The notes beneath the pieces are model-generated. The model worked only from the letters and a program-made list of their open reading frames with translations, was not told where the DNA came from and did not search any database. This document shows, piece after piece, positions 50,673 to 58,649 of a stretch of DNA of 64,000 nucleotides; the first letter of the stretch is position 1; every line of letters begins with the position of its first letter. Made by a program: the position numbers and the translations under genes. Origin of the DNA: an uncultured Eubacteriales bacterium (GTDB lineage Bacteria > Bacillota > Clostridia > Oscillospirales > Acutalibacteraceae); NCBI GenBank assembly GCA_905198155.1, contig CAJKBQ010000001.1, positions 1 through 64,000 of the forward strand. Reading direction: 5' to 3'.

Positions 50673-51539
50673 TTACTGCATCGGCCCGAGGACCGGGATT
50701 TCGGCGTTGGGATTGGCGCTGTACCGGCGCGGGGTGGTGCCGGTGATTTTTTTGAACAGGCGGATGAAATAGTTGACATCGTACACGCCGACGGCGGATG
50801 CGACGTCGCCGATGGCGCGGTCGGTGCTGCGCAGCAGCTGGCACGCGCGCACGATCCGGCAGCGGTTGACGTACGCCGCAATCCCGCACCCGAACCGCTG
50901 CTTCGACAGCTGATACAGCGCGCTGGAGCTTAGCCCGAACGTCCGGCTCAGTCCGGCGACGGAAAGCGGGTCGGCCAGGTGTTCCTGGATGTAGCAGCTC
51001 AGATTGTACGACAGGCTGTCCCGGCTGACGTCCAGAATCTGGTTCATCCAAATGTAGCTGGCGCTCATTTCCAGCAGCTGCATTACGGAACGGAGATACG
51101 CTTCGTCGTACCGCTGCAATTCCTCGGCGCCGCGATCCAGCCGCGCACGATCCAGCCCGAACTGCGCCGCGGCATCGGCCGCACGCCGGTGCAGCTCGGT
51201 GCGGTCGTCGTAGTCCAGAAACTGCCCGATCATCACATACCCGATCCGGTACTGTTTGTCGCGGATGGGCGCGATCATTTCCTGCACGTTCATGTGGCAG
51301 TGATAGGTGCACGGCTGCCCCGTGCGGTCGCAGCGGTCGAACCCGGCGGCGTCGCACACCAGGCACCGCTGCGCCAGCACCGGACTTTTGCGAATCTCGG
51401 TGCAGAACGTGCACATCGTCGGCGGCTCTGATGCCAGAATCTGGCGCGATGCGTTGTAGATTACGAATTTCAGCCCGGTGATCCGGTGCAGGCTTTGAAC
51501 CAGCTCGATCAGCTGCGGGTTGGCTTCTCCCCATGCCAT
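50673..51539 (-). CDS. PocR-domain AraC-family regulator
   Basis: A 288-residue regulator. Residues 10-150 form a PocR-type sensor: LHRITGLKFVIYNASRQILA, then a cysteine set (CTFC, RCLVCDAAGFDRC, CTYHCHMNV) that probably binds a metal or small ligand. The C-terminal 100 residues are an AraC helix-turn-helix pair (LSVAGLSRTFGLSSSALYQL; AIGDVASAVGVYDVNYFIRL). It is divergent from the GHL6-like hydrolase operon, whose own promoter has a poor -35, consistent with activation by this protein. Confidence 0.9.
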   Translation of the reverse strand: MAWGEANPQLIELVQSLHRITGLKFVIYNASRQILASEPPTMCTFCTEIRKSPVLAQRCLVCDAAGFDRCDRTGQPCTYHCHMNVQEMIAPIRDKQYRIGYVMIGQFLDYDDRTELHRRAADAAAQFGLDRARLDRGAEELQRYDEAYLRSVMQLLEMSASYIWMNQILDVSRDSLSYNLSCYIQEHLADPLSVAGLSRTFGLSSSALYQLSKQRFGCGIAAYVNRCRIVRACQLLRSTDRAIGDVASAVGVYDVNYFIRLFKKITGTTPRRYSANPNAEIPVLGPMQ

Positions 51540-51589
51540 AGTTCCATCTCCAAACGATTTGTGCTATTTTTCCGTGGATTTCTTCTACC

Positions 51590-51618
51590 ATTCTACCACG
51601 CCGATGTGATAAAATCAA
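51590..51618 (-). promoter_or_regulatory. Promoter of the PocR-AraC gene
   Basis: Minus-strand TTGATT (51613-51618), 17 bases, TAGAAT (51590-51595). Its -35 overlaps a weak plus-strand -10 (TAAAAT, 51610-51615) of the divergent operon, so the two promoters should interfere. Confidence 0.6.
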
Positions 51619-51649
51619 GTCAGAAATCCAAAATATCGGAGGGAAAAAT

Positions 51650-53641
51650 ATGAGTTGGTACACCAAAAGCTTTCGACGCCACCTGCTTGATATGCACATT
51701 GCAGACTGGGACGACCGGTTTCTGTCGGAATTCGACCCGGAAACCTACGTTGAAAACCTGAAAACCGCACAGGTGCAGACGGCGATGCTATATTTGCAGT
51801 CGCACGTCGGATTGTGCTATTTTCCGAGCAAGGTCGCGCCGATGCACCGGGCGTTTCGGAACCGGCCGGACGCGATGCGGCAGCTGATGACGCTTTGCCG
51901 CGCGGCCGGGATCACTGTGATGGGGTATTACAGCGTGATTTTCAATACCTGGGCGGAGCAGACGCACCCGGACTGGGGGATGGTGCGGAACGACGGCCGT
52001 TCGCCGCTGGCAGACGGCTCGCGCTACGGGCACTGCTGCCCCAATCACCCGGAATACCGCGCCTTTGTCGCTGCGCAGATTCGGGAAATGCTCGATTATT
52101 TTGACCCGGACGGGATGTTTTACGATATGCCGTTCTGGCCGGTGATGTGCGCCTGCCCGCACTGCCGCGCGCGCTGGGCGGCGGAAACGGGGCAGCCGTG
52201 GCCGGAGCAGGAAGATGCGCCGGAATTGCTGGCGGCGCGCCGCCGGTGGATGGCGGAATTCATCGATTTTGTGACGGCGGAGACGAAGCGCATCCGGCCG
52301 ATTCCGGTGGAATACAACTGCGCGTCCGCCGCACTGCCCAGCCCGCGCCCGTGCATCAGCGAGGAGGTCTGCCGGTCGGGCGATTACGCCGGGGGCGACC
52401 TGTATGCGACGTTCCGCACGCAGTCGCTCGCGTGCAAGCTGTACGACACGCTCACCAAAAATCCGCCGTTTGAGTACATGACCGGCCGCTGTATGCCCAG
52501 TCTGGCGGCGCATACGATCACCAAGTCCAAAGACAGGCTGACGCTGGCAGTGATGCTGACCGCGGCGCACAACGGCGCGAATTTGATAATCGATGCGATT
52601 GACCCCGTCGGGACGATGGATGCGCGTGTGTACCGGCTGATCGGCGAAATTTACGGGCAGGCGAAGGCGTATGAGCCGTCGATGACCGGGCAGCTTTGCT
52701 GCGAAGCGCGCATTTATTTTGACCAGACGTGCAAAGACAGCCCGCGCGGACACCGATACAATCACTACACCGGCGTGCTCGGCGCGTACGAAACGCTGTC
52801 CCGCGCGCATATCGCGGCTGGGATTTGCTGCAAGTCCAACCTGACGGGGTTGCGCGATGCACGCGTGCTGATCTTGCCGGAGCCGGGCGCATTAACGGAC
52901 GAAACGCGCCGGGCGATTCTGGATTATGTATCCGGCGGCGGGACGCTGTATTTCAGTGGCGCGGGGGAGCCGACACTGCTGAAAACGCTGCTCGGCGCGG
53001 AATGCACCGGCGAAACGCCGGACGCATACAATTACCTGGCGCCGACGGCGTGCGGCGCAGCCGTGCTGGACGGATTTAACGACAAATATCCGCTCCCGAT
53101 TCCGGATGCGCTGCCCATTGTGACCGGGGTCGCGCCGGAATATATCGCGGCGACGATCACGCTGCCCTATCAGCCCCAAGCGCCGGGGCAATTTGCGTCG
53201 ATTCACTCTAACCCGCCGGGCATGCCGACGGCGCATCCGGGGCTGGTGATCCGCCCGTACGGCGATGGTACGGTGATTTGGTGTGCCGGTCCGCTGGAAA
53301 GCATGGACACCGAAGCCTACCGCACGGTGCTGCTGCGGTTGCTGGCGGATGCACTGCTGGAATCCGACCGGCTGATTTGCACCGACGCGCCCAAATCCAT
53401 TGAGCTGGTGCCGTCTGCGGCGGATGATCGGATGCATATCAGCGCGGTAGCGCTGACCGAGGAGGACGAAGCCGTTTTGCAGCCGCCGTTCACGCTGTCT
53501 GTGCGTGCGCCGCGCCCGGCCGATGCGGTGGTGCTGCTGCCTGCGGAGACGCCGGTGCCGTTCACGCAGGAAAACGGCCGCATTCGCTTTGTCACGCGTC
53601 CGCTGCACATTCACGATCGGTACGAAATCCGCTGGAAATGA
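51650..53641 (+). CDS. GHL6-like putative glycoside hydrolase
   Basis: A 663-residue protein with a TIM-barrel start like the hypothetical glycosyl hydrolase GHL6 group: HLLDMHIADWDDRFL, GITVMGYYSVIFNTW and FYDMPFWPVMCACPHC. A beta-galactosidase-trimerisation-like Rossmann segment follows (ARVLILPEPGALTDETRRAI, then YVSGGGTLYFSG). It has no signal peptide. It is preceded by GGAGGG and a weak -35 promoter, starts an operon with the isomerase-like cupin and ASRT genes, and faces a PocR-AraC regulator. The substrate is probably a plant-derived oligosaccharide. Confidence 0.8.
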   Translation: MSWYTKSFRRHLLDMHIADWDDRFLSEFDPETYVENLKTAQVQTAMLYLQSHVGLCYFPSKVAPMHRAFRNRPDAMRQLMTLCRAAGITVMGYYSVIFNTWAEQTHPDWGMVRNDGRSPLADGSRYGHCCPNHPEYRAFVAAQIREMLDYFDPDGMFYDMPFWPVMCACPHCRARWAAETGQPWPEQEDAPELLAARRRWMAEFIDFVTAETKRIRPIPVEYNCASAALPSPRPCISEEVCRSGDYAGGDLYATFRTQSLACKLYDTLTKNPPFEYMTGRCMPSLAAHTITKSKDRLTLAVMLTAAHNGANLIIDAIDPVGTMDARVYRLIGEIYGQAKAYEPSMTGQLCCEARIYFDQTCKDSPRGHRYNHYTGVLGAYETLSRAHIAAGICCKSNLTGLRDARVLILPEPGALTDETRRAILDYVSGGGTLYFSGAGEPTLLKTLLGAECTGETPDAYNYLAPTACGAAVLDGFNDKYPLPIPDALPIVTGVAPEYIAATITLPYQPQAPGQFASIHSNPPGMPTAHPGLVIRPYGDGTVIWCAGPLESMDTEAYRTVLLRLLADALLESDRLICTDAPKSIELVPSAADDRMHISAVALTEEDEAVLQPPFTLSVRAPRPADAVVLLPAETPVPFTQENGRIRFVTRPLHIHDRYEIRWK

Positions 53642-53681
53642 CGGATTTTATTTCACAAACAAAAGAAAGGTTGTGTGTTCA

Positions 53682-54896
53682 TTGTCCATTGCAAAGAGAT
53701 TACTGGAAGAAGGCGGCGGCATCTATCGCCTAGCGCCCACCTGGGTGCCGCGGGCATTCTGCCGGCCGGGTAAGCGCATTCGCCTGCACCCGGACGACTA
53801 TTACGTCAAGGGTCTTGAAAAAGGCGGCATCGACGAACGCTGGTTTTCGTCCACGACCTGGGCCGAAAACGGTCCGGGGACGCCGGAAGATGAGGGGCTG
53901 AGCTATGTGGTGTCGCGCGACGGCAGCGAACGCGTTTTGCTGCGCGACGCCGTGGCCGAGCTGGGCGGCGCGCTGATCGGTGCGGCGCTGTGGGAGAAAT
54001 ACCATCGCTGGCCGATGTTTTCCAAGTTTTTCGACAATGCCGGGCCGCTCCCGCATCACATTCATCACCGCGACGAACACGCCCGCCGCGTCGGCTCCGA
54101 CGGCAAGCCGGAAATGTACTTTTTCCCGGCACAGTACAACAACTACGGCGCAGAATTCCCGTACACATTCTTCGGGTTGAAGCCGGAGACGACGAAAGAA
54201 GAGGTGCTGGACTGCCTACGGAATTTTGCCAAAGGCGACAACCACCTGCTGGATCTGTCCCAAGCGTATCAGATTACGCTGGACACCGGCTGGGATGTCC
54301 CGCCGGGCGTGCTGCACGCACCGGCCAGCCTGTGCACTTATGAACCGCAGTTCGCCAGCGACGTATATGCGATGTACCAGTCGGTGCTGCCGGGCGGGCA
54401 CTGCGTGCCGGAGGAGCTGTTGTGGAAAAACTGTCCGCCGGAAGAAAAAGGCAATTATGAATACTTACTGGACGTGATCGATTGGGAAACCAACGTCGAT
54501 CCGTCGTTCAGCCGCCACCGCTTTATGCGGACGCAGCCGATTTTTTCCAACGCACAGGCGCAGGAGGAATGGATTTGCTACCGCTGCGACCGCGTGTCCG
54601 CCAAGCGGCTGACCGTCGCGCCGGGGGAGACGGTCGTTGTCACCGACGAAGCCGCCTACGGCATGATTTTGGTCGAGGGATACGGCACGCTGAACGACTG
54701 GCCGCTGGAAACGCCGACGCTGATTCGGTACGGGCAGCTGACGTTCGACGAATATTTCGTGTCGGCCGATGCGGCGGCGCGCGGCGTGACCGTCACAAAC
54801 CATTCCGCCACGGAACCGCTGGTGATGCTGAAACATTTTGCCGAAAATCCCGAACGGGATCGCTGGACGGCGGCGCATCCGGAGGTGTTCGCATGA
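53682..54896 (+). CDS. Mannose-6-phosphate isomerase-like cupin protein
   Basis: A 404-residue cupin related to class I phosphomannose isomerases. The metal site is visible as GPLPHHIHHRDEHARR (His-x-His and Glu), followed by the long-range DTGWDVPPGVLHAPASL histidine. It is probably a sugar or sugar-phosphate isomerase; overall similarity to characterised enzymes is modest. The start is TTG at 53682, 11 bases after GAAAGG, and 40 bases past the GHL6-like stop. Its stop overlaps the ASRT start by four bases, so the three genes form one operon. Confidence 0.82.
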   Translation: MSIAKRLLEEGGGIYRLAPTWVPRAFCRPGKRIRLHPDDYYVKGLEKGGIDERWFSSTTWAENGPGTPEDEGLSYVVSRDGSERVLLRDAVAELGGALIGAALWEKYHRWPMFSKFFDNAGPLPHHIHHRDEHARRVGSDGKPEMYFFPAQYNNYGAEFPYTFFGLKPETTKEEVLDCLRNFAKGDNHLLDLSQAYQITLDTGWDVPPGVLHAPASLCTYEPQFASDVYAMYQSVLPGGHCVPEELLWKNCPPEEKGNYEYLLDVIDWETNVDPSFSRHRFMRTQPIFSNAQAQEEWICYRCDRVSAKRLTVAPGETVVVTDEAAYGMILVEGYGTLNDWPLETPTLIRYGQLTFDEYFVSADAAARGVTVTNHSATEPLVMLKHFAENPERDRWTAAHPEVFA

Positions 54897-55255
54897 TTGG
54901 AAAAAATGAATGGCTGATTCCGGATGGATTTATGAATCCGACGAAAAACGGCGACTTTGAAAGCCACGAGGCGGTGTGCGTGCTGAACCTGAACGACCGC
55001 ACCGCGCACATTCAGCTCACCGTATACTTTGAGGATGCTGACCCGCTGACCGGCTTTACCGCCGAATGCGCGCCGAACCGGACGCATCACATCCGGCTCG
55101 ACCGGCTGCGCATCCCGGACGGCCGGGCAATTCCGCACGGGGTACCGTATGCCGTGCGCGTCCAAAGCGATGTCCCGATCGTCGCGCAGCACAGCCGGAT
55201 GGATGTGTCGCAGCCCGCGATGACGCTGATGACGACGATTCCGTACGGCGGGTAA
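54893..55255 (+). CDS. ASRT-family small beta protein (sensory-rhodopsin-transducer-like)
   Basis: A 120-residue protein matching the ASRT family (PF07100), named for the Anabaena sensory rhodopsin transducer. Typical features are NEWLIPDGFM near the start, SHEAVCVLNLNDRTAHIQLT, VYFEDADPLTGF, THHIRLDRL and the end VPIVAQHSRMDVSQPAMTL. The fold is a tetrameric beta barrel that may bind sugars or DNA. No rhodopsin is present. It overlaps the isomerase-like gene by ATGA, so here it most likely serves sugar metabolism. Confidence 0.87.
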   Translation: MIGKNEWLIPDGFMNPTKNGDFESHEAVCVLNLNDRTAHIQLTVYFEDADPLTGFTAECAPNRTHHIRLDRLRIPDGRAIPHGVPYAVRVQSDVPIVAQHSRMDVSQPAMTLMTTIPYGG

Positions 55256-55288
55256 GGGTGCGGAATTTCTGATACATATATGCAGCAT

Positions 55289-55326
55289 GGACGGGGATCC
55301 GGGAAAACGGATCTCCGTCCACTTTT
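55289..55326 (+). terminator. Terminator of the GHL6 operon
   Basis: GGACGGGGATCCG (55289-55301) pairs with CGGATCTCCGTCC (55308-55320, one wobble), followed by ACTTTT. Confidence 0.75.
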
Positions 55327-55340
55327 CTGTATGGAAAATT

Positions 55341-55356
55341 GTGCTAATATTAGCAC
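55341..55356. promoter_or_regulatory. 16-bp perfect palindrome upstream of lacI promoter
   Basis: GTGCTAATATTAGCAC lies 34 bases before the -35 box. The sequence is unlike the GTAAACGTTTAC operator further on, so it may bind a different regulator. Confidence 0.5.
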
Positions 55357-55390
55357 CGGGGCTGACGGCCCAATCTTTTTGGCAAAACCC

Positions 55391-55419
55391 TTGACATCCC
55401 GATCCCGATGTGCTATACT
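55391..55419 (+). promoter_or_regulatory. Promoter of the lacI-DUF4867-rhaA unit
   Basis: TTGACA (55391-55396), 17 bases, TATACT (55414-55419). Confidence 0.8.
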
Positions 55420-55440
55420 CAAAGACAGTTTAAGGTTCTA

Positions 55441-55466
55441 TCGTAAAGTAAACGTTTACTTTACGA
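55441..55466. promoter_or_regulatory. 26-bp perfect palindromic LacI operator
   Basis: The half-site TCGTAAAGTAAAC is followed directly by its exact complement. The core GTAAACGTTTAC is the classical LacI-family operator. It starts 21 bases past the -10 and ends 15 bases before the regulator's ATG, so it should autorepress. Confidence 0.85.
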
Positions 55467-55481
55467 GAAAAAGGAGATTTT

Positions 55482-56564
55482 ATGAAAACAACCATCAAAG
55501 ACATTGCCCAGGCCTTGGGCATCAGCCCCAAAACCGTGTCCAAGGCGCTGAACGATCGCGGTGAGGTAAGCAAATCGCTGCAGGAGAAAATCGTCCGCAC
55601 CGCGCAGCAGATGAACTATCGCCCCAACTACAATGCCGCAGCACTGTCCCGGCCGGAAATCCGGCTGGTGTCCATCGCGCCGATTGCGCCGCAGAAGTAC
55701 TATTCTTTCGTAAACGTCGGACTGCGGGAAACCGCGGCCGCACTGGAAGATCTGCACTGCACGGTGGAATTTAAGTGGTATTCGTCGCCCAACGCGCACG
55801 ACGAGGTGAAGCGCCTGCTGGCTGAAACACTGACAGACGCCGACCGCATCGCCGGGCTGGTCATTGCCTGTTCGTACGAAACCGAATCTTATACGGCCGA
55901 GCTGACCGCATTGCAGGAAAAAAATATTCCGGTGCTGTTCAACACACTCGCCGCGCCGGGGATTGAGCCGACTGGAATGGTTGGACTGAAAACCGCTGTT
56001 GCCGGGCGGATTGCCGCCGAGTATCTGGCGTCCGTGACGCATATGCCCGGAGAACGGTTTGCCATTTTTACCGGCAACCGCAGTGCGCCCGTTCACAAGG
56101 GGTGCATCGACGGATTCCTAGCGGAGCTGGGGACGGTTGGGGAGATTGTGGATACATACGACGACAACCGCATGGCCGAGTCGCTGGTGCAGGAACTGTT
56201 TGCACGGCGAAGCGATATTTCCGGCATATATGTGTCGTCTTACAATGCGGTCGGCGTCTGCAGCGGGCTGAAATCGATCGGTCGAGCGGGGCAGGTAACG
56301 GTGATCGGGCACGATCTTTACCCGGATCTCATCGACTGCCTGTGCGACGGATCGCTGACGGCAACGCTGTTCCAGAATCAGATGTCCTACGGCCGCGACA
56401 GCCTGCGGTATCTGTATGAATATGCTGTTGGGATGCGCAGCCGTGCACAGTGTGTCGGCCTGCGGATGCCGCGCCTGATTCTGAAATGCATGGCGGCGGA
56501 GTTCCCGGCGTATATGAATATCGCACCAAACCCGGAAACGGCGGATGCACAGAATTCAGCATAA
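55482..56564 (+). CDS. LacI-family regulator (first)
   Basis: A 360-residue repressor. The N-terminal helix-turn-helix reads TIKDIAQALGISPKTVSKAL with hinge helix NYNAAALSRPE. The periplasmic-binding-protein-like sensor fills the rest (IAGLVIACSYETE; MPGERFAIFTGNRSAPVHKG; TVIGHDLYPDLIDCLCDGSL). A 26-bp palindrome over its own leader indicates autoregulation. DUF4867 and rhaA follow on the same strand after 80 bases, so rhamnose or a related sugar is the likely inducer. AAGGAG lies 7 bases before the ATG. Confidence 0.93.
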   Translation: MKTTIKDIAQALGISPKTVSKALNDRGEVSKSLQEKIVRTAQQMNYRPNYNAAALSRPEIRLVSIAPIAPQKYYSFVNVGLRETAAALEDLHCTVEFKWYSSPNAHDEVKRLLAETLTDADRIAGLVIACSYETESYTAELTALQEKNIPVLFNTLAAPGIEPTGMVGLKTAVAGRIAAEYLASVTHMPGERFAIFTGNRSAPVHKGCIDGFLAELGTVGEIVDTYDDNRMAESLVQELFARRSDISGIYVSSYNAVGVCSGLKSIGRAGQVTVIGHDLYPDLIDCLCDGSLTATLFQNQMSYGRDSLRYLYEYAVGMRSRAQCVGLRMPRLILKCMAAEFPAYMNIAPNPETADAQNSA

Positions 56565-56644
56565 ATCGGCTGCGGATTTCCGGGTGTCCGGTTGTGTCCG
56601 ACGGAATCAATTATATCAAATTAAAACGAAAGGTGAATCCAAAG

Positions 56645-57283
56645 ATGAGACTATTTTCCGTAGAAGATCCTGAATTTGCGCCGTATGGCGCTGTACTGCG
56701 CGGCTACGATTTTTCCGAACTGCTTGCAGCGCTGGCGCGAAAGCCGGTGAGGGATGGCATTGTGTACGAAGCGTCCGACCCGGTACTGGAGCGCTGCGCC
56801 GGCTTCGACGACCTGCGCGACCGCGGATTCGGCGGACTGCCGATTCAAATCGGCTGCGTCAGCGCCGACAATCGAACCCTGAACTGCCTGGAATATCACA
56901 AAAGCAGCGAATTCAACATTGCGTACGAAGATGTGATTTTGGTGCTGGGCATGGTGTCCCAGATTCGGAACGGGCGTTTTGACACGGCTCATTGCAAGGC
57001 GTTCCGGGTTCCGGCTGGGTGCGGCGTTGAGATGTACGGAACCACGCTGCACTATGCGCCGTTTTCGGTGCATCCGGGCGGGTACCGCATCGCCTGCGTC
57101 CTTCCGCGCGGAACAAACGGCGCGGCACCGGCTGCAACACCGCATTCAGATGGAGACCGTTGGTTATACGGGTGCAACAAATGGATTGCGGCGTTCCCGG
57201 ATACCGCCGACGCACGCGGCGGTATTTTTGCCGGGCTGAGCGGCGTGAACATCACGCAAGATCAAATTGAATTTGAACAATAA
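56645..57283 (+). CDS. DUF4867 family protein
   Basis: A 212-residue cytosolic protein of the DUF4867 family, which I associate with sugar-utilisation clusters of Clostridia; no activity is established. It is beta-rich and cupin-like in the second half: ILVLGMVSQIRNGRF, then FRVPAGCGVEMYGTTLHYAP. The pattern VEMYGTTLHYAPF may hold metal or sugar ligands. The ATG at 56645 follows GAAAGGTG. It starts 80 bases after the LacI stop and ends 17 bases before rhaA, so it probably assists rhamnose metabolism, for example as an epimerase or mutarotase. That role is inference. Confidence 0.8.
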   Translation: MRLFSVEDPEFAPYGAVLRGYDFSELLAALARKPVRDGIVYEASDPVLERCAGFDDLRDRGFGGLPIQIGCVSADNRTLNCLEYHKSSEFNIAYEDVILVLGMVSQIRNGRFDTAHCKAFRVPAGCGVEMYGTTLHYAPFSVHPGGYRIACVLPRGTNGAAPAATPHSDGDRWLYGCNKWIAAFPDTADARGGIFAGLSGVNITQDQIEFEQ

Positions 57284-57300
57284 ATAAAGGAGTTATTCTG

Positions 57301-58590
57301 ATGAAAAGCGAAAGACAAATTCAATCGGCATACGAAAATGCCAAAGCGGTATACGCGTCCTACGGTGTGGACACCGATGCAGTGATCCGCAAATTTTCCG
57401 AGATTCCGGTGTCGGTACCGTGCTGGCAGGGCGACGATATCATCGGGTTTGAACGCGCCGGCGCCGGCGCGAGCGGCGGCCTGATGGTGACGGGCAATTA
57501 CCCCGGCCGTCCGCGCAATCCGGAAGCGTACCGCATGGATTTGGAAAAATTCATGTCTTATGTGCCGGGCGCGCTGAAGCTGAACCTGCATTCGAGCTAC
57601 GGCGAGGGGTACGAACCCGGAATCGACCGCGACGAATACGCGCCGCGTCATTTTGCCGGATGGGTCGAGTGGGCGAAAACGCACCACATCGGGCTGGATA
57701 TGAACGCGACGACGTTTTCGCATCCGCTGGCATCAAGCGGCCTGACGATTTCGAACCCGGATGAATCGATCCGTGCATTCTGGATCCGCCATATGCAGGC
57801 GGTACGCGAAATTTCGGAATACATTGGCAAATCGCTCGGCCAGGTCTGCGTATTCAACACCTGGGTGCAGGACGGGATGAAAGACCTGCCGGCAAACCGG
57901 ATGAAATATCGCGCGCTGATGAAAGATTCGTTCGACCAGATTTTCTCCAAAAAGAAAATTGACCCGGCCTATGTGTATGACGCACTGGAGCCGAAGCTAT
58001 TTGCCGTCGGCGTGGAAGAATACACCGTCGGTTCCAACGATTTTTACCTGTCGTATCACGGCTATGCCCGCGCGCACGGGATCGGCAACACCATCATGAA
58101 CCTGGACTTGGGCCACTTCCACTGCGAAGAGAATGTGTCGGACAAAATCTCTGCGGTTATGCTGTTTTCCGACCGGTTCATGGCGCATCTGACGCGCGGA
58201 ATCCGCTGGGATTCCGACCATGTGGTGCTCAACGACGAAAAAACACAGCGCATGATGCACGAAATTGTACGGTGCGGCGTGCTGGATCAGGCGTTTATCG
58301 GGACGGATTACTTCGATGCATCGATCAACCGCGTGGCGGCGTGGACCATCGGCACGCGGGCGACCAAAAAGGCGCTGCTGGCGGCCATGCTGGAGCCGGT
58401 CGCGCTGCTGTGGGCGGCAGAGGACTGCGGCGACTACACCCGGCGGCTCGCGCTGATGGATGAATTTTCGTCGCTTCCGGCGGCTGCCGTGTGGGATTAC
58501 GTCTGCCTGGTATCGTCTGTGCCGACCGGCGTCGATTGGCTGGACGATCTCAAACGGTACGAATCCGACGTCATGTTCCAGCGCGGGTAA
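57301..58590 (+). CDS. rhaA: L-rhamnose isomerase
   Basis: Converts L-rhamnose to L-rhamnulose using Mn2+. The 429 residues match the family: SVPCWQGDDIIGFE near the start, NLHSSYGE, NATTFSHPLASSGLT, metal-site LDLGHFHCEENVSDK and WDSDHVV. AAAGGAG lies 7 bases before the ATG. It closes a unit with the upstream LacI and DUF4867 genes, and a terminator follows. Rhamnulokinase and aldolase genes are not in this window, so the pathway must be completed elsewhere. Confidence 0.96.
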   Translation: MKSERQIQSAYENAKAVYASYGVDTDAVIRKFSEIPVSVPCWQGDDIIGFERAGAGASGGLMVTGNYPGRPRNPEAYRMDLEKFMSYVPGALKLNLHSSYGEGYEPGIDRDEYAPRHFAGWVEWAKTHHIGLDMNATTFSHPLASSGLTISNPDESIRAFWIRHMQAVREISEYIGKSLGQVCVFNTWVQDGMKDLPANRMKYRALMKDSFDQIFSKKKIDPAYVYDALEPKLFAVGVEEYTVGSNDFYLSYHGYARAHGIGNTIMNLDLGHFHCEENVSDKISAVMLFSDRFMAHLTRGIRWDSDHVVLNDEKTQRMMHEIVRCGVLDQAFIGTDYFDASINRVAAWTIGTRATKKALLAAMLEPVALLWAAEDCGDYTRRLALMDEFSSLPAAAVWDYVCLVSSVPTGVDWLDDLKRYESDVMFQRG

Positions 58591-58599
58591 ATCGATGTC

Positions 58600-58635
58600 A
58601 AACAGGGATCAAGCTGCGGCGCTCGATCCCTGTTT
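58600..58635. terminator. Terminator between rhaA and uxaA
   Basis: AAACAGGGATC (58600-58610) pairs with GATCCCTGTTT (58625-58635). It can serve both convergent units. Confidence 0.75.
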
Positions 58636-58649
58636 GCATTGTATGCACT

